From positions 62,001-126,000 of the forward strand of contig CALLNU010000034.1 in assembly GCA_938005465.1 (NCBI GenBank): a stretch of DNA of 64,000 bases, in the 5' to 3' direction. The position numbers and the translations under genes were made by a program. Source of the DNA: an uncultured Collinsella sp. GTDB taxonomy: Bacteria; Actinomycetota; Coriobacteriia; Coriobacteriales; Coriobacteriaceae. The notes below the pieces were generated by a model. The model made no database searches. It was not told the origin of the DNA and was given only the letters and a program-made list of their open reading frames with translations. Each line of letters begins with the position of its first letter. Position 1 is the first letter of the stretch. Shown here piece by piece: positions 11,601 through 18,953 of this stretch.

Positions 11601-14600
11601 GCCACGACCCCCACGAGCATTAAGCTCACCTGGGGGAAGGTCGATGGTGCTACCTCCTACGACCTTAAGGTAGACGGCACTGTGTTCGCCGTGGGCGATG
11701 CGGCAGAATTCACGCATACCGATCTTGCCTACAACAGCAAGCATACCTACCAGATTCGTTCGCGCAACGCCGATGGCTACTCCGCATGGAGCGACGTGCT
11801 TGAGGCGAACTCTGCGCTCGACCCGTGGCGGAACGTGCCTGAGGCCGAGGAAATCACTTGGGAGGGCTCGCTCTACGGTAGCCATAAGGCCGAACTCGCC
11901 TTCGACCATGAGTTCCAGTCGGGCGACGGCGGTTTCCACTCCGGTGGCAACGATCTGGGCAAGGCGCTTACCGTTGACTACGGTCGCGCTTACAAGCTCG
12001 ACAAGCTCGAGTACTATCCGCGCGATGATGCCGGTAACGGCACTGTGACCAAGATGCGCATCGAGACGAGCCTCGACGGCGTGCATTGGACGACGCAGGA
12101 GGTCGACTGGGAGCGCTCCGCCGCTTGCAAGACGGTGGCGTTCGACGGCGCCGTGGCCGCGCGCTACGTGCGTATGACGCCGCTCGCGTCCGTGGGCAAC
12201 TTCTTCTCCGCCTCCGAGATCGCCATCTACAAGACCGACGGCACGGACGGCTTCGCCGTGGGCTCCAACCTCAACAAGGCCACGGTCTCCGACGGCGACT
12301 ACTCCAACATGAAGAATTACCTGGGTCTTGAGAACCGCGAGCCCGACACCTCGACGTTCGACTCCCAGATCCGCGCCCACTTCGCCGACCTCAACGGCAA
12401 CGGCGTCTACGACGTGTACGACTACTCCTTCACCATGGCGGCGCTCGACGGCGGCACCAAGCAAAAGGGCAAGGCTGCTGGCACCCTCGCGGTGATCCCG
12501 AGCAAGATGGAGGTCGAGGCCGGCGACGAGATCACGGTCGACGTCTACGCCACCGACGCCGAGAACGTCAACGCGCTCGGTGCGCTCGTCAACTTCAACA
12601 GCGACCAGTTCGAGTATGTCTCCGAGAGCATCGCGCAGGATGCGTCGACGGCGGGCATGGAGAACCTCTCGCGCGAGAAAGTGCAGTTCACGGATGGCCA
12701 CCAGACCATCAACCTGGCCTTCGCCAACCGCGGCGACGCCAAGCTCTTCAACAGTACTGGTGTGGTCGCGAGCTTTAAACTCAAGGCTAAGACGGCCGGC
12801 AAGGTCGAGCTGCCCTCGACGTCTTGGCTCGTCGGCCCGGCGTGCGACGCGCTCGAGTTCGTGAGTGATGGCACCGTGACGATGCCCGGTGTCCCGCAGC
12901 CCACCAAGTCCGAGTACGGCCGCGACGCCTTTGACATCACGATGACCAACGACGAGCTCCCCACCGACGACGGCACCAACGTCGAGAAGCTCATCCAGCA
13001 GAAGAGCTATGACGGACTGTTCGACAACAATGAGGGCGGCAACGACTTCGAGTTCCTGTGGAACTATGGGCCCAACTGGATCGACGGCAAGATGCCGACC
13101 TACGTCAAGCTGCCCGCCACGATGACGTTCGCCTTCAAGACGCCGTCGAAACTCGATAGTGTCGAGGTCGTTAACCGCAACGGTGGCAACGGCACCGTGC
13201 AGAAGATTAAGTCCGTCGTGACGTTCGAGGACGGCTCGACCCAGGAGTTCTCGGGCGGAAGCTTTGATTCCTATCAGGCTCGCTACGCCTTTGGCCTCTC
13301 TGCCGAGAACAAGGGCAAGAAGGCGACCAAGGTCGAGATCACGCCGCTTGAGGCATCGGGTGACCAGATGCTCACGCTGCGCGAGATCAACTTCAACTAC
13401 ACACAGGGTGTCGAGGCCATCGAGGGTGTCGAACTGGGCAAGAACCAGACCGAGTTCTTCGAGGGCGATGTGACGCTCGTCGACGCCAAGGCCACGCCCG
13501 AGAGCGCCGGCTACCCCTATGTGACGGTCGAGAGCTCCGATCCTTCTGTGGTGAGCGTCTCCGCTGTCCAGGCCGGCGATAGCGTGAGCTACTACCTGCG
13601 CGCCAACAAGGCCGGCAAGGCAACGATCACGGTGGCGTCGGTGCTCGATCCCTCCAAGACCGCATCCTATGAGGTCGAGGTCAAGGCTGGTGTCGACACC
13701 TCTGCGCTCATGGCAGCGCTTTCCAAGGCCGCGGGCTACAGCGAGTCCGTCTACACCAAGGATTCCTATGCAGCCCTCACCGCTGCGGTCGAGGCGGCTC
13801 AGAAGCTCCTCGATGGCGGCCAGGGCAGCTATAGCAAGAAGGATGTCGCAGACGCCACGGTCAAGATCGAGAAGGCAATCGACGGCCTCAAGATGCGCCC
13901 CGTCGATGAGAAGAGCCTCATCAACACGCCCGAGAACCGCGAGAACGTCAAGGTGACCGGCTTCTCGAGCGAGGCCGACTATGAGGGCAGCAACGCCGTC
14001 AACGCTCTTGACGGCGATGAGCAGACGCTCTGGCACAGCGACTGGGCCTATAAGGCCGGTATGCCCCAGTACCTGACCGTCGACCTGGGCCGCGACTACG
14101 ATCTCACCGACGTCACGTTCCTGCCGCGCCAGGACGGCGGCACGAACGGCGATATCTTTGAGGCCGAGGTGCTAGTTTCCGACACCGCCGACGGTTATGA
14201 GATGGGCACCGCCACGTCGATGGGTACGTTTACCTTCGACAACGACGGCCGCGTGCTCACCGACCGTGGCGACTGGAAGCAGATGAGCTTTGGTGCCGCG
14301 CGCGGTCGCTACGTGACCGTCAAGGTGCTCCACGCCGGCGGTGGCAGCGTTGACGCCTACTGCAGCATGGCGGAGCTCAAGTTCTACGGTACGGCCGTTC
14401 CCAATCCGGTGGCGAAGGACGACCTCACTGCCGCGATTGAAAAGGTTGATGCCGAGGTTGCAGCCGGCGACCTTAAGGCCAGCGACTACACCGAGGCTTC
14501 CTGGACCGCGTTCCAGAACGCCTTGGCGAGCGCCCGCGCCATCCTGAACGACGAGAACGCCACGCAGGACGAGGTCGACCAGGCACTCAAGGCACTCGAG

Positions 14601-15080
14601 AGTGCTCGCGACGCGCTTGAGAAGACTCCGGTGACCCCGGTCGAGAACCCGACCAAGAAGCAGCTCAAGGCCTTGGTCAAGCAGGCGAAGGAGACTGACA
14701 CCAGGGGCAAGACGGACGAGTCTGTCAAGGCCCTGACGGATGCCATTGCCTACGCCGAGGACGTCTTGGGTGATGAGAATGCTTCCGACATCCAGCTCCA
14801 GGCGGCCTATGACCAGCTCAAGCTGGCCATTGAGAGCCTCAAGGATGCCGATTCCGGCAACCAGGGCGGCTCGGGCAACCAGGGTTCCGGCAATGGCTCA
14901 AACGGCGGCAACCAGGCGGGCAAGCCCGCAGGCGACAAGGCCCAGGGCAGCAAGAAGAGCGGTTCGGCGATCCCCAATACCGGCGACCAGACGGCGGCGA
15001 CCGTCGCGGCCGTCGGTGGTCTTGGCGCCATCATCGCCGCGATCGGCGCTTTCTTCCATCGTCGCAGCAAGGCTAAGTAG
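8670..15080 (+). CDS. Cell-wall-anchored GH31 glycosidase, multimodular
   Basis: 2136 residues, GTG start with AAAGGAG five bases upstream. Signal peptide about 1-36; GH31 N-terminal sandwich and barrel about 50-880. LKTDVAW gives the likely nucleophile Asp480 and WTGDQ the acid/base Asp531, 51 residues apart as in GH31. Then follow FN3 (about 969-1050), an F5/8C module (1051-1190), a half-dockerin-like calcium loop DLNGNGVYDVYDYS (about 1240), a cohesin-like sandwich (1271-1407), another sandwich (1414-1580), a Big2-like domain, a FIVAR, a second F5/8C/CBM32 (about 1749-1909), two more FIVARs and a Gly/Asn linker. It ends with IPNTG (2101-2105), a hydrophobic helix and RRSKAK, a sortase signal. 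The catalytic motifs and CBM32 set suggest a host-glycan enzyme, perhaps the GH31 alpha-N-acetylgalactosaminidase group; specificity is inference. Confidence 0.93.
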   Translation: MRRNSIFTKRWVKGSAVLVATAATLVFANPQQAIATPLKGVDSATVSQSASNVVDIDFADGIKGRITFLEDGIFRYNVDPKGEFSDYATPRSKSHTAKIQAQPDTSDTYSKPSATVADKGDTIEITGGKATVILDKATGKMSIKSGDRVVVSESASLDLDKKGTVQTLSKEKSENFFGGGTQNGRFLHTNQTIAISNTNNWTDGGVASPNPFYWTSDGYGVLRNTFAEGSYDFGSTDSSTVTTLHSENEFDAYYFVATNEGASNVATEMLQDYYKVTGNPVLLPEYGFYLGHLNAYNRDGWSTTSGQKKWETKGSKSSSEKGDVKYESGMSTGYKLDGTLAAETLNGEGPSVDTENMKATDFDRQFSARQVIDDYEDNDMPLGWFLPNDGYGAGYGQNGYYKTGGVNSDGTSSADRLNAVRANVDNLKKFTEYANSKGVSTGLWTQSNLEPDSNSETPWHLLRDFDAEVKTGGISTLKTDVAWVGSGYSFGLNGIKTAYDTVTTGANKRPNIITLDGWAGTQRFGGIWTGDQYGGNWEYIRFHIPTYIGQSLSGNPNIGSDMDGIFGGDPIISARDYQWKTFTPSMLDMDGWGTYRKSPMTHGDPYTGISRFYLKLKAQLMPYIYTSAASAANIDTGNGDAGLPMIRAMLLSDNSEYAASTSTQYQYMFGENFLVAPVYQDTQADENGNDIRNGIYLPNYGTDENPTIWIDYFSGKQYRGGQVLNNYEAPLWKLPLFVKANAIVPMYAENNNPEAVSDTNTKGTDRSQRIVEFFATEGDGTFTQYEDDGSSIENNTTEDDTYGTIDNISYGEHVSTVYRSEAAGGTATFTAEASQGGYSGYDSNRTTTFVANVSAKPTSVSAKNGGSALNVVEVDSQEAFDAATPEAGQAVYFYNETPNLNHYGSDAGSTEAEQGESFNNTKITTNPKVYVKFAKTDVATAAQTLELGDFVNADATLAADRFNESLSAPANLAAPEDATTPTSIKLTWGKVDGATSYDLKVDGTVFAVGDAAEFTHTDLAYNSKHTYQIRSRNADGYSAWSDVLEANSALDPWRNVPEAEEITWEGSLYGSHKAELAFDHEFQSGDGGFHSGGNDLGKALTVDYGRAYKLDKLEYYPRDDAGNGTVTKMRIETSLDGVHWTTQEVDWERSAACKTVAFDGAVAARYVRMTPLASVGNFFSASEIAIYKTDGTDGFAVGSNLNKATVSDGDYSNMKNYLGLENREPDTSTFDSQIRAHFADLNGNGVYDVYDYSFTMAALDGGTKQKGKAAGTLAVIPSKMEVEAGDEITVDVYATDAENVNALGALVNFNSDQFEYVSESIAQDASTAGMENLSREKVQFTDGHQTINLAFANRGDAKLFNSTGVVASFKLKAKTAGKVELPSTSWLVGPACDALEFVSDGTVTMPGVPQPTKSEYGRDAFDITMTNDELPTDDGTNVEKLIQQKSYDGLFDNNEGGNDFEFLWNYGPNWIDGKMPTYVKLPATMTFAFKTPSKLDSVEVVNRNGGNGTVQKIKSVVTFEDGSTQEFSGGSFDSYQARYAFGLSAENKGKKATKVEITPLEASGDQMLTLREINFNYTQGVEAIEGVELGKNQTEFFEGDVTLVDAKATPESAGYPYVTVESSDPSVVSVSAVQAGDSVSYYLRANKAGKATITVASVLDPSKTASYEVEVKAGVDTSALMAALSKAAGYSESVYTKDSYAALTAAVEAAQKLLDGGQGSYSKKDVADATVKIEKAIDGLKMRPVDEKSLINTPENRENVKVTGFSSEADYEGSNAVNALDGDEQTLWHSDWAYKAGMPQYLTVDLGRDYDLTDVTFLPRQDGGTNGDIFEAEVLVSDTADGYEMGTATSMGTFTFDNDGRVLTDRGDWKQMSFGAARGRYVTVKVLHAGGGSVDAYCSMAELKFYGTAVPNPVAKDDLTAAIEKVDAEVAAGDLKASDYTEASWTAFQNALASARAILNDENATQDEVDQALKALESARDALEKTPVTPVENPTKKQLKALVKQAKETDTRGKTDESVKALTDAIAYAEDVLGDENASDIQLQAAYDQLKLAIESLKDADSGNQGGSGNQGSGNGSNGGNQAGKPAGDKAQGSKKSGSAIPNTGDQTAATVAAVGGLGAIIAAIGAFFHRRSKAK

Positions 15081-15104
15081 TCCCAGCGACAACTAAGCAA
15101 ACGT

Positions 15105-15139
15105 GCCCGCCGCTCCGTCAAGGACGGCGGGCATTGCTT
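15105..15139 (+). terminator. Terminator of the GH31 gene
   Basis: GCCCGCCG and CGGCGGGC pair around a short loop, followed by ATTGCTTTATT. It lies 25 bases after the stop. Confidence 0.75.
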
Positions 15140-15147
15140 TATTATTT

Positions 15148-15274
15148 CAGCCAACGTACGTCATGGCAATATCCGGTAGGTCGCAGGGCGCTTCGCGGGC
15201 GGGCCAGGCTCTATCTGAACGACTTTGCGAAGCAACCGGAGTGAAGATAAAGCCTGGCCCGCCCGCGAAGCGCC
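15148..15274 (+). repeat. Conserved-loop palindrome, copy 2 with 40-base head
   Basis: Head 15148-15187 nearly repeats 8246-8285. Arms 15187-15216 and 15245-15274 pair over 30 bp with one mismatch. The 28-base loop (15217-15244), read on the minus strand, matches the loop of copy 1 at about 25 of 31 positions. The arms share nothing evident with the arms of copies 1 and 3. It sits between the GH31 terminator and purE. Confidence 0.82.
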
Positions 15275-15369
15275 ACAGAGACCGCAGGGACGGGAGCAGC
15301 TATACTACTCTCAGTAGTTAAGGGTCGCGGATTCGCCGCGTCACCGCTCTCAACAGGAGGTCTTTGTTT

Positions 15370-15834
15370 ATGGCAGATCAGAAGCCGGTTGTCGGGATCA
15401 TCATGGGCTCCAAGTCCGATCTGGGCGTTATGGAAGGTTGCACTGCCGAGCTCGAGGCACTGGGCGTGCCCTATGAGCTCGTCATTGCAAGCGCGCATCG
15501 CACGCCGGCGAAGGTCCATGAGTGGGCCTCGACTGCTGCCGACCGCGGCATCAAGGTGATTATCGCCGCCGCCGGCAAGGCTGCTCACCTGGGTGGTGTC
15601 GTGGCTGCGTTTACGCCGCTGCCGGTTATCGGCGTGCCTATGAAGACGAGCGATCTGGGTGGTATGGACTCGCTGCTGTCAATGGTGCAGATGCCTTCGG
15701 GCGTGCCCGTTGCCTGTGTGGCCATCAACGGTGCCAAGAACGCTGCCATTTACGCCACGCAGATTCTGGGCGCATGCGACCCCGAGTACCGCAAGGTTAT
15801 CGAGAAGATGAAGCAGGAGATGGCTGACGCCTAA
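15370..15834 (+). CDS. purE: N5-CAIR mutase
   Basis: 154 residues, class I PurE size. It moves the carboxyl group of N5-carboxyaminoimidazole ribonucleotide to carbon 4 in purine synthesis. The phosphate-binding GSKSDLGVMEGC near the start, SAHRTP, and the AAGKAAHLGGVVAA segment are typical. ATG 15370 has AGGAGG nine bases upstream; the in-frame TTG at 15364 is too close to it. No purK lies next to it. The rest of the purine genes (purF, purM, purN) begin 3 kb downstream. Confidence 0.96.
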   Translation: MADQKPVVGIIMGSKSDLGVMEGCTAELEALGVPYELVIASAHRTPAKVHEWASTAADRGIKVIIAAAGKAAHLGGVVAAFTPLPVIGVPMKTSDLGGMDSLLSMVQMPSGVPVACVAINGAKNAAIYATQILGACDPEYRKVIEKMKQEMADA

Positions 15835-15870
15835 GCGCTCTGCCAGTCCATTTGTAGCATAAGGAGAGCC

Positions 15871-16869
15871 ATGTCCGACTATCAGGGAAAGCGTTTTTCG
15901 GCTTCTCGGATTCCCGATCCAGCCAAGTCGGGAGCAGCTCGCGTGCCGCAGCAGGGTCGGATATCCTCTCCTCAGCAGCCACGCGCGCCGCGCCCCGTGA
16001 CGCCGGCGAAGCATCGTCGTCAGGATGCACCTGCTGCATATCGCCCCTCGTCATACAGTGCGGCCAAGAAGTCGCCTCGCTCTTCGGCGCATACCGCGCC
16101 ATCGAGCTATACCGAGCCGCCGCGCAAAAAGCGCCGCTCCGTCATTCCCATTCTGCTCATCATCATCGGCATTGGCCTGATCGTTGCTGCGGCCGCCATC
16201 TTTATCAACGCGCAGATTGGCTATAAGCAGGCGAGCGAGTCGTATCAAAAAATCGAAAAGCAATATGTGAGCGACAAGGACGCCAGTGGCGTGCCAATTA
16301 TCGACTTCAATGCGCTTGCCCAGACAAATCCCGAGGTTGTGGGTTGGATTTACGCGCCCGGCACCAATATCAACTACCCCGTGGTGCAGACCAACAACAA
16401 CTCCAAGTACCTTAACACGCTGTTTGACGGTACGGCCAATGCGTCGGGCGCCATCTTTTTGGATAGCGACGATACCGCGCCGGGCATGGTGGATCAGCAG
16501 ACCACGATTTACGGTCATCATATGAACGACGGTTCGATGTTCAACGTGATTTCGGATACGACCGATCAAGCGACGTTCGACAGCATGGACTACGTGTACT
16601 ACATCGCACGTGACGCGACGTATAAGCTGCGTCCGCTGGCGACCAAGGTGGTCGAGGACACGTATGCCAAGGCGCGCACGCCCAACTTTGAGGGCGATGA
16701 CGGACTGAAGAATTATCTGTCCGAGATGCTCGACGGTGCCTCTGCCGTGGCGAGCGATGCCAGCGATCGTGCCGCTTCGGCAACCAAGGTCGTAACGCTT
16801 GTGACCTGCCGTTCGCTGTCATTTAGCAATACGCGCGCCGTCATGGTGCTCACGCCGGTCGAGGAATAA
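15871..16869 (+). CDS. Class B-like sortase
   Basis: A 332-residue membrane transpeptidase. Residues 1-88 are a Pro/Arg/Ser-rich cytoplasmic tail, about 90-112 a membrane helix, and the rest the sortase barrel outside. Catalytic residues are visible: His216 in YGHHM, Cys313 in LVTCRS and Arg322 in NTRAVM. The NPEVVGWI and NYPVVQ segments are typical of SrtB-type enzymes. AAGGAG precedes ATG. It may anchor the IPNTG protein encoded just upstream, which is inference from proximity. The long basic N-terminal tail is unusual. Confidence 0.9.
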   Translation: MSDYQGKRFSASRIPDPAKSGAARVPQQGRISSPQQPRAPRPVTPAKHRRQDAPAAYRPSSYSAAKKSPRSSAHTAPSSYTEPPRKKRRSVIPILLIIIGIGLIVAAAAIFINAQIGYKQASESYQKIEKQYVSDKDASGVPIIDFNALAQTNPEVVGWIYAPGTNINYPVVQTNNNSKYLNTLFDGTANASGAIFLDSDDTAPGMVDQQTTIYGHHMNDGSMFNVISDTTDQATFDSMDYVYYIARDATYKLRPLATKVVEDTYAKARTPNFEGDDGLKNYLSEMLDGASAVASDASDRAASATKVVTLVTCRSLSFSNTRAVMVLTPVEE

Positions 16870-16922
16870 AGTGTCCGGGCCCCGTCCCAAAAAGACTACC
16901 CTGGAAATCAAAAGGAGAAATG

Positions 16923-17339
16923 ATGCTTGAAAGCGGCAAATCGATGCCTTCGGTTGATGCTTGGCTGCGCGAAGCCAAGGCCGATGTTTCGGCGGCTGAT
17001 TGTGGGATGTACCTGACACACAACGGCGTGGTGCGTGCGACGCCCAAGGCCGAGGTGCGTGGGGTCGAGACAGATGGTGTGGCGCCTGGGCATAAGGTGG
17101 GCGGCATGGTGTTTGGCTTCGATGCCGAAAAGGTGCAGGCCGCTATCGAGGCAACGCGCGCGATGCCGGGTATCGGCTATGTGCGCGTGTGGCTGGCGAG
17201 TGGCGAGCTTACCGTGGGCGACGACATCATGCTCGTACTCATTGGCGGAGACATTCGCCCGCATGTCGTCGATGCGCTGCAGGCGCTCGTCGGTACCATC
17301 AAAAATGAGTGTGTGAGCGAGGTCGAGCGCGAGGCGTAA
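16923..17339 (+). CDS. MoaE-like protein, catalytic lysine motif not conserved
   Basis: 138 residues. The second half, VRVWLASGELTVGDDIMLVL then RPHVVDALQALVGTIKNE, follows the MoaE (molybdopterin synthase large subunit) pattern, and CGMYLTHNGVVR fits its start. The usual C-terminal Trp-Lys-Lys-Glu is absent (here KNECVSEVE), and no moaD, moaA or moaC is nearby, so it may not make molybdopterin. Two ATGs occur at 16920 and 16923; AGGAG at 16913-16917 fits the second. A terminator follows. Confidence 0.55.
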   Translation: MLESGKSMPSVDAWLREAKADVSAADCGMYLTHNGVVRATPKAEVRGVETDGVAPGHKVGGMVFGFDAEKVQAAIEATRAMPGIGYVRVWLASGELTVGDDIMLVLIGGDIRPHVVDALQALVGTIKNECVSEVEREA

Positions 17340-17363
17340 GGCCGGCAGCAGCACTCGCCAACA

Positions 17364-17406
17364 AAAAGCCCGCTGGCAGTTCAATCAGTCTGCCAGTGGG
17401 CTTTTC
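17364..17406. terminator. Bidirectional terminator
   Basis: AAAAGCCCGCTGGCAG pairs with CTGCCAGTGGGCTTTT. It serves both converging genes, at 17339 and 17439. Confidence 0.9.
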
Positions 17407-17438
17407 TGTGCGTTGAAAAATCTCGGCATTGCGTGGCG

Positions 17439-18668
17439 CTACACGCGCGTCGCATCCTTGGGGCTCATGGTCATGCTCTGGAAGCGGTTCTCCATGTAAT
17501 CGTTATCGAAATACTTGCCGTAGAACTGCGCGACGGGAATATCCGGCTCCGTGCCGTTGACGCGCTGGTACCAGTAGTCGAGCGACTGTAGCGTCATGAT
17601 GCCGTCGACCAGCATAATGACGGTAAAGATGACGGTAGCCGAGTAGCGGCTTTTCCACGGAATCATGTTGATGAGCTTGAGCAGCCTCGGCAGCAGCAGC
17701 TTGATCCAGATAAGGCCACCCAGGCCCCACAGGCAGGCAAAGCCCGTGCAGGTGCGTCCGCCCGTAAGGACGGCGAGTGGGTCGGGCATGCCGAACAGCT
17801 TCATGTGCGAGTAGCTCCACGAGACCACGCCAAATGAGGTCTGCATAAACCAGCCCACGAACACCTCAAAGCTCGCGCCGAGCACAGCGCTTACCAGGAA
17901 AATGATGATGGGGTTCTTTTTATAGAAGCGGTTGAGCACCATGGTCATGAGTACGGCACCAAAGCCATAGATGGGGCTGAAGGGACCAAACAGCATGCCG
18001 GCGCGGTCCTGGTAGACGCCTGGATCGTCGACCGTCATGTGCCAGATGTCCTCGGCGATCAGGCCGAGCACGCAGCAGACGAGGAATACCCAGAACAGGT
18101 TGAAGTAGTTGAGCTTGATGTAGCCCTCGCCGGTTTCATCGCGGCCGAGCATACCCTCGTCGGCGGCGTCGCGGTCGAGCATCTCCTGCAGGCGGCGCTG
18201 GAGTTCGCGCTCCTGGCGCAGCGTGGGGTCGACGGTGGCCGAAAGCGCGATGAGGATACCGAGCTGAATAGCGGGACGAAGCAAGAAGAGCCCGATACCC
18301 TGGAGCATCACGTCGACCAAAAGCTCGACGACGGTGAATGCAATAAGGATGTAGGACAGGCGGGCGGCGTTGCGGCGCTGGTTTTTGATAAGGTCCAGGC
18401 CAAAGATGATCAGGATGACGGCACTTGCCGCAGAGAGCATGATGCCGGCGACGATGAGTCCAACCGAGACCAGCATATTGTCGCCGAGTTTTTCGGCGGC
18501 GTTGCCGTTGATGAGCGCGGTGATGACCTGCCACATAAAGGCGGCGACCGACGGGAGTGTGCCCACGCCGGACAGGATGCACAGGACGGCGTACACTTTA
18601 ATGATGAGGGGAATCTTCTTGACCTCCGTGGCGCTGGGGACGCTGGGGTCGAGTTCGTTTCGATCCAT
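17439..18668 (-). CDS. Multi-pass membrane protein, CmpB-type permease domain
   Basis: 409 residues with about nine predicted helices. The N-terminal half has four helices and a charged loop (ERELQRRLQEMLDRD); the C-terminal half carries GMLFGPFSPIYGFGAVLMT, typical of the putative ABC transporter permease family CmpB (PF06541). Function in that family is unknown. AAAGG lies 9 bases before ATG. No ATPase partner is adjacent. It is divergent from purF. Confidence 0.75.
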   Translation of the reverse strand: MDRNELDPSVPSATEVKKIPLIIKVYAVLCILSGVGTLPSVAAFMWQVITALINGNAAEKLGDNMLVSVGLIVAGIMLSAASAVILIIFGLDLIKNQRRNAARLSYILIAFTVVELLVDVMLQGIGLFLLRPAIQLGILIALSATVDPTLRQERELQRRLQEMLDRDAADEGMLGRDETGEGYIKLNYFNLFWVFLVCCVLGLIAEDIWHMTVDDPGVYQDRAGMLFGPFSPIYGFGAVLMTMVLNRFYKKNPIIIFLVSAVLGASFEVFVGWFMQTSFGVVSWSYSHMKLFGMPDPLAVLTGGRTCTGFACLWGLGGLIWIKLLLPRLLKLINMIPWKSRYSATVIFTVIMLVDGIMTLQSLDYWYQRVNGTEPDIPVAQFYGKYFDNDYMENRFQSMTMSPKDATRV

Positions 18669-18953
18669 ACAGAACCTTTCTCGCTTTGTCCTAGGTTACT
18701 AGGATACGCCGCCGACCTGCCAAAAGACAGGACGAACGTCCCAATTGCAACTTTGTAATCCCCAACGGTGGACGCGGCGGCCATCTGGGGGCGCGGGCGC
18801 TTGCACTGGGCAGACCGATAAAATGTTTGGCCGCAAAACGGATTATTAGCTCGGTGGGCTTTTAAAAAGCGCTGCTCATGCGCTGGGGAGCGCGTCGCGC
18901 CGTGCGTATAATAAGGCGGGTAACGCCAAAATACGAGGCTCTGAGGGGATGCC
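18669..18953 (+). promoter_or_regulatory. Divergent promoter region, purF side
   Basis: A 285-base gap without a gene. TATAAT at 18907-18912 lies 41 bases before the purF ATG and is a good -10; no clear -35 is seen. No purine riboswitch was recognised. The small palindrome CCTAGGTTACTAGG near 18690 lies close to the start of the membrane-protein gene. Confidence 0.45.

Noticed and set aside
10689..14036. A 1115-codon open frame antisense to the GH31 gene
   Set aside because: Shadow frame of the same kind; the plus strand has clear domain and catalytic motifs.
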